NCBI RefSeq assembly: GCF_012931845.1
Contig: NZ_CP051884.1
Coordinates: forward strand, 3,038,001 to 3,102,000
Source of the DNA: Cellulomonas taurus
GTDB taxonomy: Bacteria > Actinomycetota > Actinomycetes > Actinomycetales > Cellulomonadaceae
DNA length: 64,000 nt
Direction: 5' to 3'
Numbering within the stretch: position 1 is the stretch's first letter; the number at the start of each line of letters is the position of its first letter. The position numbers were made by a program, and so were the translations under genes. Below are positions 35,227-43,201 of this stretch, one piece after another. The notes under the pieces were generated by a model that worked only from the letters and a program-made list of their open reading frames with translations, did not search any database and had not been told where the DNA came from.

Positions 35227-35290
35227 TGCCATGCCGAGCAGTGCTACGTTGCCGCCAGCGCCAGCCACTCCACAACGAAGTGAGGATCCG

Positions 35291-36607
35291 ATGACGACCG
35301 ATGTCAGCAGCGCACCGCCCCTGAGCGATCAGGACCGCCAGAGCCGGATGCGGAAGGTGATCCTCACCGCCGGTGCCGGGCACTTCGTCGAGTGGTTCGA
35401 CTTCGGGCTCTACGGCACCCTCGCCACCGTCATCTCGATGCACTTCTTCCGTGAGGGCGACCCGCAGGCGGCGATGCTGTCCACCTTCGCGATCTTCGGC
35501 GCCGGGTTCATCATGCGACCGCTCGGGGGTCTGTTCTGGGGGTCGATGGGCGACCGGATCGGCCGGAAGACCACCCTGGCCTCGGTGATCCTGCTGACCA
35601 GCGGCGCGACCTTCGTGATGGGCCTGCTGCCCACCTATCAGTCGGTCGGGCTGCTCGCACCGATCCTGCTGGTGGTGGTGCGACTGGTGCAGGGCTTCGC
35701 GGCCGGTGGCGAGAGCTCCGGAGCGACCGCCCTGCTCGCCGAGTACGCCCCGAGCAACCGGCGCGGCTTCGTCACCAGCTTCATCGACGTCTTCGGCTTC
35801 GCTGCCTTCATCGTCGGTGGCGGCCTGGTCTTCCTGGTCACCGCCCTGGCCGGTGAGGACGTGCTGAACGGCTGGGCGTGGCGGGTGCTGTTCATGCTCG
35901 CGCTGCCGCTGGGCCTGATCGGCCTCTACCTGCGGTCCAAGCTGGAGGACACCCCGGAGTTCCAGGCCGCTAAGGCCTCCGGCGACACGGTGAAGAACCC
36001 GCTGCGCCAGTCGATCACCAAGGGCTGGAAGGCGCTGCTGTTCTGCGTCGGCTTCGTGGTGATCAAGGCCGTCGGGCACTGGATCCTGCAGACCTTCATG
36101 CCGAGCTACCTCAAGCAGGACCTCGGGTACAGCGCCACCGTGGCCTACGGCGCCACCGTGATCGGCTTCATCGTGATCGCCGCCCTGGTGCCGGTGTTCG
36201 GCCTGCTCTCCGACCGGATCGGCCGCCGTCCGGTGATGATCTTCGGCTGCGCCGGCTTCGTGCTGTTCAGCTACCCGACCCTGATGCTGATGGGCTCCGG
36301 GCACTTCTGGGCCGCCACCCTGGCGATGGCTCTGCTCGGCGTCTTCATGGCCGCCTACGACGGGGCGATGAACGCGGCGATGGCCGAACTGTTCCCGACC
36401 AACATCCGCTACGGCGGCATGTCCATCGCCTACAACATCTCGGTGGCGGTCTTCGGTGGGATCACCCCGGCCTTCGCGACCTTCCTGATCACCCGGACCG
36501 GCAACAACCTCGCCCCGGCGTTCTACGTGATGGCCGCCGCCGCGATCACCCTGGTCGTCGTGCTCCGCGCCCGGGAGACCGCCCGGGAGCCGCTGACCCG
36601 CAGCTGA
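35291..36607 (+). CDS. MFS transporter, metabolite:H+ symporter (MHS) family
   Basis: 438 residues with about twelve membrane segments. The MHS hallmarks are GHFVEWFDFGLYG in TM1, FGAGFIMRPLGGLFWGSMGDRIGRK, RLVQGFAAGGESSG and the second-half LSDRIGRRPVM. Related proteins import alpha-ketoglutarate, citrate, shikimate, proline or betaine with protons. AGTGAGGAT precedes ATG 35291. The divergent FAD oxidoreductase and IclR suggest an inducible catabolic locus. A perfect palindrome follows the stop. Confidence 0.92.
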   Translation: MTTDVSSAPPLSDQDRQSRMRKVILTAGAGHFVEWFDFGLYGTLATVISMHFFREGDPQAAMLSTFAIFGAGFIMRPLGGLFWGSMGDRIGRKTTLASVILLTSGATFVMGLLPTYQSVGLLAPILLVVVRLVQGFAAGGESSGATALLAEYAPSNRRGFVTSFIDVFGFAAFIVGGGLVFLVTALAGEDVLNGWAWRVLFMLALPLGLIGLYLRSKLEDTPEFQAAKASGDTVKNPLRQSITKGWKALLFCVGFVVIKAVGHWILQTFMPSYLKQDLGYSATVAYGATVIGFIVIAALVPVFGLLSDRIGRRPVMIFGCAGFVLFSYPTLMLMGSGHFWAATLAMALLGVFMAAYDGAMNAAMAELFPTNIRYGGMSIAYNISVAVFGGITPAFATFLITRTGNNLAPAFYVMAAAAITLVVVLRARETAREPLTRS

Positions 36608-36620
36608 CCCCAGTTCGATC

Positions 36621-36656
36621 ACGCCTGACGGTCCGGACGTCCGGACCGTCAGGCGT
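36621..36656. terminator. 36-bp perfect palindrome, bidirectional terminator
   Basis: All 36 bases are self-complementary with no spacer (centre GGACGTCC). It lies 13 bp after the MHS transporter stop and includes the stop codon and last codons of the convergent TrmH gene (ends 36649), so it can terminate both. Confidence 0.75.
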
Positions 36657-37269
36657 GCCGCACGATCCAGGTGTGCATGGCGATCGCCGCCGCCGCGCCC
36701 GCGTTGATCGACCGGGTCGACCCGTACTGCTGGATGTGCAGCACGGCCTCGGCCCGCTGCTGCGCCGCCTCGGTCAGACCGACCGACTCCTGGCCGAACA
36801 GCAGCACGCACGCCCGCGGCATCGGGTAGTCCGCCAGCGGCACCGATCCGGGGGTGTTGTCGATGCCCAGCACGGGCAGCCCGGCGTCGTCGGCCCAGGC
36901 GAGCAGGTCGTCCACGCTCGGGTGGTGATGCACGTGCAGGTAGCGGTCGGTGACCATCGCGCCCCGGCGGTTCCATCGACGACGGCCGACGATGTGCACC
37001 CCCGCCGCGTTGAAGGCGTTCGCGGTCCGGACCACGGAGCCGATGTTGAGGTCGTGCGCCCAGTTCTCGATCGCGATGTGGAACGGGTGCCGCCGGGTGT
37101 CCAGGTCGGCGACGATCGCCTCGACCGTCCAGTACCGGTACTGATCGGCGACGTTGCGCCGGTCCCCCGCGGCCAGCAGCTCCGGGTCGTAGCGCGGGTC
37201 GTCCGGCAGCGGCCCGATCCACGGGCCCACGCCCACCTCGCGGGGCTGCTGCTCGTCGTCCTCGGTCAC
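36649..37269 (-). CDS. TrmH/SpoU family RNA 2'-O-methyltransferase
   Basis: 206 residues, a SPOUT methyltransferase. Motif 1 is NIGSVVRTANAFNAAGVHIVG, motif 2 CVLLFGQESVGL and motif 3 IQQYGSTRSINAGAAAAIAMH, all intact. It lacks the extra N-terminal RNA-binding domain of 23S rRNA enzymes, and it has a short Glu/Asp-rich start. The target, tRNA or rRNA, cannot be told. GTG 37269 was chosen because AGGA lies about 8 nt upstream; GTGs at 37275 and 37308 are in frame. The stop is inside a terminator palindrome. Confidence 0.88.
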   Translation of the reverse strand: MTEDDEQQPREVGVGPWIGPLPDDPRYDPELLAAGDRRNVADQYRYWTVEAIVADLDTRRHPFHIAIENWAHDLNIGSVVRTANAFNAAGVHIVGRRRWNRRGAMVTDRYLHVHHHPSVDDLLAWADDAGLPVLGIDNTPGSVPLADYPMPRACVLLFGQESVGLTEAAQQRAEAVLHIQQYGSTRSINAGAAAAIAMHTWIVRHA

Positions 37270-37318
37270 CGGCACATCCTGGCAGCCCGGCGGGCACAGA
37301 TCGGACACACGATCGCCG

Positions 37319-37324
37319 TACGCT
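37319..37324 (+). promoter_or_regulatory. Leaderless -10 box of the DedA gene
   Basis: TACGCT followed by exactly 7 nt and ATG 37332, the leaderless spacing. Confidence 0.5.
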
Positions 37325-37331
37325 GAGGGTC

Positions 37332-38018
37332 ATGTCCTTGACGACCGCCCTGGCCGCCCTCCCGATGGTGGGACCGCAGCCCATGCTCGGACCCGACTGG
37401 CTGAACGCCGACCACCTGATCGCCTCCTTCGGCACCTACGCGCTGATCGGCATCGTGATCGTGGTCTTCATCGAGACCGGACTGCTGTTCCCGCTGCTGC
37501 CGGGCGACTCGCTGCTGTTCACCGCCGGGGCGCTGGTCGCGCAGCAACAGCTCGACTTCCCGCTGTGGCTGCTCTGCCTGCTGATCTTCGTGGCGGCGTT
37601 CGCCGGTGACCAGGTGGCGTACTTCATCGGCGCCAAGGGCGGTCGCAAGCTCTTCTCCCGCCCCGACTCGCGGATCTTCAAGCAGAAGTACATCGACGAG
37701 ACCTACAAGTACTTCGACAAGTACGGCGGCCGGACGATCATCATCGCCCGCTTCGTGCCGATCGTGCGGACCTACGCCCCGGTCGCGGCGGGCGTCGGCA
37801 AGATGTCCTACAAGCACTTCGTGTCCTTCAACGTGCTCGGCGCGCTGTTCTGGGGTGTGGGCGTCACCCTGCTCGGGTACGCGCTGGGCAACATCCAGTT
37901 CGTCAAGGACAACATCGAGGCGCTGATCGTCCTGATCGTGCTGGTGTCGGTGATCCCGATGGGCATCGAGATCCTGCGCGCACGCCGGGACGCCAAGCGG
38001 GAACGGAACGCGGCATGA
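37332..38018 (+). CDS. DedA family membrane protein
   Basis: 228 residues with four to six membrane segments. The DedA/SNARE-associated motif is visible as FIETGLLFPLLPGDSLL, AFAGDQVAYFIGAKGG and the re-entrant ARFVPIVRTYAPVAAGVGKM, with the conserved arginines. DedA proteins act in lipid flipping (undecaprenyl phosphate or aminophospholipids) and membrane-potential homeostasis. The gene is preceded by a leaderless promoter and its stop overlaps the HAD gene by 4 nt. A second paralogue occurs at 46871. Confidence 0.92.
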   Translation: MSLTTALAALPMVGPQPMLGPDWLNADHLIASFGTYALIGIVIVVFIETGLLFPLLPGDSLLFTAGALVAQQQLDFPLWLLCLLIFVAAFAGDQVAYFIGAKGGRKLFSRPDSRIFKQKYIDETYKYFDKYGGRTIIIARFVPIVRTYAPVAAGVGKMSYKHFVSFNVLGALFWGVGVTLLGYALGNIQFVKDNIEALIVLIVLVSVIPMGIEILRARRDAKRERNAA

Positions 38019-38815
38019 CGACCACCCGGCCGATCAGCTCCTGGCTGTCCGACATGGACGGGGTGCTGGTGCACGAGGGCGTCGCGCTGCCGGGGGCACC
38101 GGAGTTCGTGCGCAGCCTGCGGGACGCGGGACTGCCGTTCCTGGTGCTGACCAACAACTCGATCTTCACCCCGCGTGACCTGCGGGCCCGGCTGGCGGGC
38201 TCCGGGATCGACATCGACGAGTCGTCGTTGTGGACCTCCGCCCTGGCGACCGCGCAGTTCCTCACCGACCAGATGCCGAACGGCTCCGCGTACGTGATCG
38301 GCGAGGCGGGGCTGACCACCGCGCTCTACGAGGCCGGGTACACCCTGACCTCGGCGGACCCGGACTTCGTGGTGCTGGGCGAGACCCGGACCTACTCCTT
38401 CGAGGCGATCACCCGCGCGATCCGGTTGATCCAGGGCGGCGCGCGCTTCATCGCGACCAACCCGGACGTGACCGGCCCGAGCCAGGAGGGCGACCTGCCC
38501 GCGACCGGAGCCGTCGCGGCGATGATCACCGCCGCCACCGGTCGCCAGCCGTACTTCGTCGGCAAGCCGAACCCGATGATGATCCGCTCCGCCCTGAACC
38601 GGATCGACGCGCACTCCGAGACCACCGCGATGATCGGCGACCGGATGGACACCGACGTGGTCGCCGGGATCGAGGCGGGTCTGCGCACCTTCCTGGTGCT
38701 CACCGGGTCCACCCGCCCGGAGGACGTCGCCCGGTATCCGTTCCGACCGACCCAGGTCTTCGACTCGATCGCCGACCTGGTGCCCCGGGTGCCGGAGTGG
38801 GCGTCCCAGGGCTGA
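38015..38815 (+). CDS. HAD-IIA (NagD-like) phosphatase
   Basis: 266 residues. The catalytic aspartates are in SDMDGVLVHEG (DxD), with FLVLTNNS as motif II, the subclass IIA cap in the centre and KPNPMMIRSALNRI plus MIGDRMDTDVVAGIEAGL as motifs III and IV. Related NagD/PGP enzymes dephosphorylate sugar or nucleotide phosphates or glycolytic side-products. It overlaps the DedA gene by 4 nt, so the two are coupled. It is convergent with the membrane protein gene at 38820. Confidence 0.92.
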   Translation: MTTTRPISSWLSDMDGVLVHEGVALPGAPEFVRSLRDAGLPFLVLTNNSIFTPRDLRARLAGSGIDIDESSLWTSALATAQFLTDQMPNGSAYVIGEAGLTTALYEAGYTLTSADPDFVVLGETRTYSFEAITRAIRLIQGGARFIATNPDVTGPSQEGDLPATGAVAAMITAATGRQPYFVGKPNPMMIRSALNRIDAHSETTAMIGDRMDTDVVAGIEAGLRTFLVLTGSTRPEDVARYPFRPTQVFDSIADLVPRVPEWASQG

Positions 38816-38819
38816 GCGG

Positions 38820-39542
38820 TCAGGCCGTCCGGCCCAGCAGGTCGGCGAGCGCCCACAGCGTGGCCACCCGCGGCAGGATCCGCTCGACGTCGGTCTCCCC
38901 CACCGTCCAGGACAGTGCGCTGCCGCCCTCGAACCGCAGCACCTGCAGCTGGGCGTCCTCGCGCAGCAACCGGTTGCGCAGCTGCTCGTCCAGCGCCACG
39001 GCCCCGGGCTGCGCCGACCCGACGTGCCAGACCGCGTCGAAGCGCTGATCGCCCGTCGGCGACTCGGGCATCAACTCGAGGGTCGACGCGAGAATGCGCG
39101 GCGTCAGCTGCACCACCGGTCCGTCACCCGGCAGCTCGAGCACGATGACGTGTCGCTGGTGCTGCGGCGTGGTCCTGGTGCCGGGGCGACGACGACCGTT
39201 CCAGGTCCAGGTGAACGAGCTCACCGGGAAACCGCGGTACGACCTGCCCAGCTCCTCGCTGGCCCGGCCGGTCGGCTCGGAGAACGGCGGCGACCCGCGC
39301 CACGGCCCGTCCGGGGCGGCCACCGCGGACCAGCCGTTGCGGGTCGCCCAGTCCGTGACGGTGGCGCGACGCTGCCGGAGGCGGGTCCGGAGCATGGAGA
39401 CGCCGATGATCGCGATCATCGGGATCAGGACGAGCAGTGCCCATCCCCGGTCCGCACCGTCCAGCGCGGCGGCCCCGGCCCCACCCACCACCGCCAGGAC
39501 CAGCAGGGTCAGCGGGACTGGGTCGAGCTTGCGTGGGGTCAC
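38820..39542 (-). CDS. Membrane protein of unknown function, coupled to pyrE
   Basis: 240 residues. Two N-terminal membrane segments (about 8-25 and 30-50: LTLLVLAVVGGAGAAAL and GWALLVLIPMIAIIGVSML) are followed by a soluble region containing RATVTDWATRNGWSAV, YRGFPVSSFTWTW and RHVIVLELPG. The soluble part resembles actinobacterial DUF proteins of the type that follow a two-TM anchor (YcxB/DUF3137-like), but no family is certain. GTG 39542 overlaps the pyrE stop by 4 nt, so it is translated with pyrE. Confidence 0.75.
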   Translation of the reverse strand: MTPRKLDPVPLTLLVLAVVGGAGAAALDGADRGWALLVLIPMIAIIGVSMLRTRLRQRRATVTDWATRNGWSAVAAPDGPWRGSPPFSEPTGRASEELGRSYRGFPVSSFTWTWNGRRRPGTRTTPQHQRHVIVLELPGDGPVVQLTPRILASTLELMPESPTGDQRFDAVWHVGSAQPGAVALDEQLRNRLLREDAQLQVLRFEGGSALSWTVGETDVERILPRVATLWALADLLGRTA

Positions 39543-40114
39543 GCCAGGCCGAGGTCCGACAGGCTGAACAGGTAGTGGTACGGCACGCCGTAGGCCTCGA
39601 TCTTCTGCTGCGCACCCGTGTTCCGGTCCACGATCACCGCGACGCCGCGCACATCGGCACCGGCCTCCCGGGCGGCCTCCAGCGCGGCGATCGGCGAACC
39701 GCCGGTGGTCGAGGTGTCCTCCAGGATCACCACCGGGCGACCGGCGATGTCCGGACCCTCGATCCGGCGCTGCATGCCGTGCGCCTTGGCCTCCTTGCGC
39801 ACCACGAAGGCGTCCAGGTCCTGGCCACGCGACGCGGCGGCGTGCAGCAGGGCGGTCGCCACCGGGTCGGCGCCCAGGGTCAGGCCACCGACCGCCTCGA
39901 TGTCGGCGGTGCCCAGCCCGACCTCCTCCAGGTGGTCCAGCAGCACGTGCCCGACCAGCGGCGCTGCCCGGTGGTGCAGGGTGATCCGGCGCAGGTCGAC
40001 GTAGTAGTCGGCCTCCTTGCCGGAGGAGAGCGTGACCTTGCCGCGTACGACGGCCAGCTCGGTGATCAGGTCGCGCAGCTGCTCGCGCGGGGTGGGAGAC
40101 ATGGCGGTGTTCAC
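39539..40114 (-). CDS. pyrE: Orotate phosphoribosyltransferase
   Basis: 191 residues. The PRPP-binding motif is VVILEDTSTTGGSPIAALEAAREAGADV (about 118-145), with KVTLSSGKEADYYVDLR and GGLTLGADPVATAL upstream. It makes OMP from orotate in pyrimidine synthesis. GTG 40114 was chosen over ATG 40102 because TACCCT on the minus strand ends 7 nt before it, indicating a leaderless start. It follows an SDR gene by 14 bp and overlaps a membrane-protein gene downstream. Confidence 0.94.
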   Translation of the reverse strand: MNTAMSPTPREQLRDLITELAVVRGKVTLSSGKEADYYVDLRRITLHHRAAPLVGHVLLDHLEEVGLGTADIEAVGGLTLGADPVATALLHAAASRGQDLDAFVVRKEAKAHGMQRRIEGPDIAGRPVVILEDTSTTGGSPIAALEAAREAGADVRGVAVIVDRNTGAQQKIEAYGVPYHYLFSLSDLGLA

Positions 40115-40121
40115 GTCCGCC

Positions 40122-40127
40122 AGGGTA
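40122..40127 (-). promoter_or_regulatory. Leaderless -10 box of pyrE
   Basis: TACCCT on the minus strand, 7 nt before GTG 40114, lying between the upstream SDR stop and pyrE. It would give pyrE its own transcript. Confidence 0.5.
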
Positions 40128-40128
40128 G

Positions 40129-40899
40129 TCACTGGTCGAAACCGAGCACCCGACGCGGCTGGTTGAACCGGCGCACGACCGAGCGCGGCAGCACCCGCAG
40201 CAGCGCCGATCCCGCGCGGTACCGCAGGCTCGGGGTGGAGATGACGGCACCGCGGCGCACGTCGGCGAGCCCGGTGGCGACCACCCGCTCGGCGCTCAGC
40301 CACGCGAGCTCGGGGACGTGCTGGTCGATACCCGCGCGCTCGTGGAACTCGGTGTGGGTCAGCCCGGGGCAGAGCGCGGTCGCGGTGACACCGGTGCCGT
40401 GCAGCTCGGCGGCCAGGCCCTCGGTGAAGGTGCGCACCCATGCCTTGTGCGCCGAGTAGGTGCCGTTGGTGGTCAGCGCCGCCACCGAGGCCACGTTCAG
40501 GATCGCGCCGCGTCCCCGGCGGACCATCGACTCGGCGGCCGCCCGGGACAGCACCAGCACCGCACGCACCATCAGGTCGAGCGCCGCCTCCTCCCGGGCC
40601 AGGTCACCGGTGACGAATCGTTGGTGCAGGCCGAGCCCGGCGTTGTTAACCAGCAGACCGACCGGCCGCTCCGTGGCCCGCAGCCGCTCGGCGACCCGCT
40701 CCACGTCGGCCCGGTCGGTGAGGTCGGCCGGCAGCACCTCGACGTGGATGCCGGCGGCGGCGCGCAGCTGGGCCGCCAACCGCTCCAGGCGCTCGGTGTC
40801 CCGGGCGACCAGGACGACGTCGTGACGGGCGGTGGCGAGCTGCCAGGCGAACTCCAGGCCCAGCCCGGCGGACGCCCCGGTGACGAGTGCGGTTCCCAT
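40129..40899 (-). CDS. SDR family NAD(P)-dependent oxidoreductase
   Basis: 256 residues, classical short-chain dehydrogenase: cofactor motif TGASAGLG (residues 7-14), VNNAGLG, the serine in NVASVAALTTNG and the YSAHK catalytic pair, then the CPGLTHTEFHERAG region typical of the DltE/YqjQ-like subgroup. The substrate is unknown. ATG 40899 is divergent from xth with 59 bp between. It is 14 bp upstream of pyrE on the same strand. Confidence 0.93.
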   Translation of the reverse strand: MGTALVTGASAGLGLEFAWQLATARHDVVLVARDTERLERLAAQLRAAAGIHVEVLPADLTDRADVERVAERLRATERPVGLLVNNAGLGLHQRFVTGDLAREEAALDLMVRAVLVLSRAAAESMVRRGRGAILNVASVAALTTNGTYSAHKAWVRTFTEGLAAELHGTGVTATALCPGLTHTEFHERAGIDQHVPELAWLSAERVVATGLADVRRGAVISTPSLRYRAGSALLRVLPRSVVRRFNQPRRVLGFDQ

Positions 40900-40945
40900 G
40901 CGCGTCAGCCTACGGGGACGGCCCCATCGTGTCGGGCGTTCCGGG

Positions 40946-40951
40946 TAGCGT
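40946..40951 (+). promoter_or_regulatory. Leaderless -10 box of xth
   Basis: TAGCGT ends exactly 7 nt before ATG 40959. Confidence 0.5.
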
Positions 40952-40958
40952 GCCGGTC

Positions 40959-41756
40959 ATGCGCCTCGCCACCTGGAACGTGAACTCGATCCGCACCCGC
41001 GTCGACCGGGTGCTCGCCTTCCTGGACCGCACCGGCACCGACGTGCTGGCGATGCAGGAGACCAAGTGCAAGGACGAGCAGTTCCCGCGCGAGGCGTTCG
41101 AGGCAGCCGGGTACCAGGTGGTGACCAGTGGCTTCAGCCAGTGGAACGGGGTGGCGATCGCCTCCCGGGTCGAGATCGACGACGTGCAGCACGCCTTCGA
41201 CGGCCAGCCCGGCTGGGGCGAGGACCCGGTCACCGAGGCGCGGGCGCTCGGCGCGTCCTGCGGCGGTGTGCGGGTATGGAGCCTCTACATCCCGAACGGC
41301 CGTGAGCTGGGAGACCCGCACTTCGACTACAAGCTGCGCTGGCTGGAGGCGCTGCGCACCGAGTCGGCGCGCTGGCTGACCGAGGACCCGGCGCTGCCGG
41401 TGGCGCTGGTCGGCGACTGGAACGTGGCACCGCTGGACACCGACGTCTGGGACATCGACGTCTTCGCCGGACGCACCCACGTCACCCCGGCCGAGCGGGA
41501 GGCATTCGCCGCCTTCGCCGCCGCCGGGTACACCGAGGTCTCCCGCGAGCACCTCCCGGCCGAGCACACCTACACCTACTGGGACTACCAGCAGCTGCGG
41601 TTCCCCAAGAACCAGGGCATGCGGATCGACTTCACCTGGGCCTCGCCGACCCTGGCGGCGCGGGTGACCGACGTGAGCATCGAGCGGAACGAGCGCAAGG
41701 GCAAGGGGCCCTCGGATCACGTGCCGGTGGTCCTGGACATCGCGGACGCCGCCTGA
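40959..41756 (+). CDS. xth: Exodeoxyribonuclease III
   Basis: 265 residues, an exonuclease/AP-endonuclease of the EEP family for base excision repair. It contains MRLATWNVNSIRTR, the metal glutamate in MQETKCKD, YIPNGRELGDPHFDYKLRWL, the GDWNVAPLDTDVWD catalytic motif and the final PSDHVPVVL. ATG 40959 fits both the family N-terminus and a leaderless promoter. The stop shares one base with the next gene's start. Confidence 0.96.
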   Translation: MRLATWNVNSIRTRVDRVLAFLDRTGTDVLAMQETKCKDEQFPREAFEAAGYQVVTSGFSQWNGVAIASRVEIDDVQHAFDGQPGWGEDPVTEARALGASCGGVRVWSLYIPNGRELGDPHFDYKLRWLEALRTESARWLTEDPALPVALVGDWNVAPLDTDVWDIDVFAGRTHVTPAEREAFAAFAAAGYTEVSREHLPAEHTYTYWDYQQLRFPKNQGMRIDFTWASPTLAARVTDVSIERNERKGKGPSDHVPVVLDIADAA

Positions 41757-42439
41757 TGGACGACGACGGCATGGGCGGGCACGGCTCGGGCGGCAGTGAC
41801 GGCTCGGGCGCCGGCTCGGCCCCGGATCCGGGCGGCCACGCCACCGACATGCCCGGCTACCAACCGCCCCCGCCGGCGAGCTTCCCGCAGTCGCCCTACC
41901 ACCAGTCGCCGCACCCGGGCTTCACCCCGCCCGGGGCCGTCCCGCCCCCGCCCGGCATGCAGCAGCCGGTCATGCAGCCCGGAGCGGCAGCGTCGGGGTA
42001 CGCCCCGCCCGGGTACGCCCCGCCCGGTTATGCCCCGCCCGGGTACGCAGTACCGGCCCACCCGCAGCTCGGCGCCGGTCAGCCCCCCGCCCCGCAACCG
42101 GGATGGCAGCCTCAGCCTCCGACCTATCCCCAGCCCTACGCCCCGCAGGCGTACTACGCGCAGCCCTACGCCGCCCCCTACGACGGGCTGGCCATCGCCT
42201 CGATCTCGACCGGCGGTGGCGCGATCCTGGCCGCGTTCATCTTCCCGCTGTTCCTGCTCGCCTCACCGGCCGCGGTCGGCCTGGGCATCTGGTCGCTGGT
42301 CCGAGTGCGCGCCTCGGGCGCGCAGGGCCGGGCGCTGGCGATCGTCGGCATCGTGCTGGGGGCGGTCGGCACCCTGGCAGTGGTCGCCTTCGTGGCCTTC
42401 TTCGGCTGGCTGATCTGGGGTCTGTCCCAGATGCACTGA
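41756..42439 (+). CDS. DUF4190 membrane protein with Pro/Gly/Tyr-rich tail
   Basis: 227 residues. The first 140 are disordered, rich in Pro, Gln, Tyr and Gly, including four tandem GYAPP units encoded by near-identical 15-bp repeats at about 41997-42050. The C-terminal DUF4190 domain has two membrane segments (AIASISTGGGAILAAFIFPLFLLASPAAVGLGIWSL, split by the turn at about 165, and ALAIVGIVLGAVGTLAVVAF). Function unknown. It overlaps xth by 1 nt and ends 22 bp from the convergent TetR gene. Confidence 0.85.
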   Translation: MDDDGMGGHGSGGSDGSGAGSAPDPGGHATDMPGYQPPPPASFPQSPYHQSPHPGFTPPGAVPPPPGMQQPVMQPGAAASGYAPPGYAPPGYAPPGYAVPAHPQLGAGQPPAPQPGWQPQPPTYPQPYAPQAYYAQPYAAPYDGLAIASISTGGGAILAAFIFPLFLLASPAAVGLGIWSLVRVRASGAQGRALAIVGIVLGAVGTLAVVAFVAFFGWLIWGLSQMH

Positions 42440-42460
42440 CCGGGGCTCAGTGGCGTCCGG

Positions 42461-43060
42461 TCAGAGCTGCACGGTCAGGTTCGCCTGGACCTGCGCGTGC
42501 ACCGGCTCGACCATGTCGATCGCCCCGTCGGACAGCAGCCACTGCACCTGCATGCCGTCCATCACCGCGATCAGCTGCCGCGCGGCGGTCATCGGGTCCA
42601 CCCCCTCGCGCAGGTGCCCGTCCTCGGCGGCCTCCCGGTAGGCACGGGCGATGACCTCCGCGCTGTCGTCGTAGCGCTGGACGAAGTAGCCGTGTGCCGG
42701 GTGATCGCTCGCGGTCGCCTCGGCGGAGACCACGGCGAACAGCTCGACGATGCCGCGGCGCTCGGTGTTGACCCGCACCAGGTCGACGGTCCGGCGCAGG
42801 GCCGCGACCCCGCGGACGCCCGGGTCCGACATCCGCTCCCGGTCGGCGATGTCCCGCTGTTCCAGCACCGCGAGCAGCAGCGCCTCCTTGGTCGGGAAGT
42901 GGTGCAGCAGGCCCGGGTGGGAGATGCCGCACCGCGCCGCGATGTCCCGCAGGCTGGCACCCCGGTAGCCGGACTCTCCGAAGATCGCCACCGCCTGAGC
43001 CAGGATCTCCGCCTTCTTGGCCCGGCCCTTGGCATAGCCCGGCAGTGTCTCGGTGCTCAC
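42461..43060 (-). CDS. TetR/AcrR family regulator of the GH3 gene
   Basis: 199 residues. The helix-turn-helix is AEILAQAVAIFGESGYRGASLRDIAARCGISHPGLLHHFPTKEALLLAVLEQRD, taken in two parts at about residues 16-40 and 41-70. A helical effector domain follows. GTG 43060 has GAGGAGAGGG upstream. It is divergent from the beta-glucosidase gene, and a palindrome in the gap is the probable operator; a glucoside-derived inducer is inference. Confidence 0.9.
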   Translation of the reverse strand: MSTETLPGYAKGRAKKAEILAQAVAIFGESGYRGASLRDIAARCGISHPGLLHHFPTKEALLLAVLEQRDIADRERMSDPGVRGVAALRRTVDLVRVNTERRGIVELFAVVSAEATASDHPAHGYFVQRYDDSAEVIARAYREAAEDGHLREGVDPMTAARQLIAVMDGMQVQWLLSDGAIDMVEPVHAQVQANLTVQL

Positions 43061-43128
43061 TCGGGTCCCTCTCCTCGACGGTCGCGTGGCGATTGTGTCA
43101 CCTGGGTGCCGACGGCGGCTGGTCACAA

Positions 43129-43144
43129 TACCGACCGGACGGTA
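43129..43144. promoter_or_regulatory. Operator candidate for the TetR regulator
   Basis: TACCGACCGGACGGTA: arms TACCG and CGGTA (5 bp) with a 6-nt centre, positioned 57 bp before the GH3 ATG and 69 bp before the regulator's GTG. Confidence 0.6.
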
Positions 43145-43201
43145 GGTTAATGCCATCGCCCGGCGGAGGACCCCCGGGCCTGTCGCACGCGGAGGTGCCC
43201 C

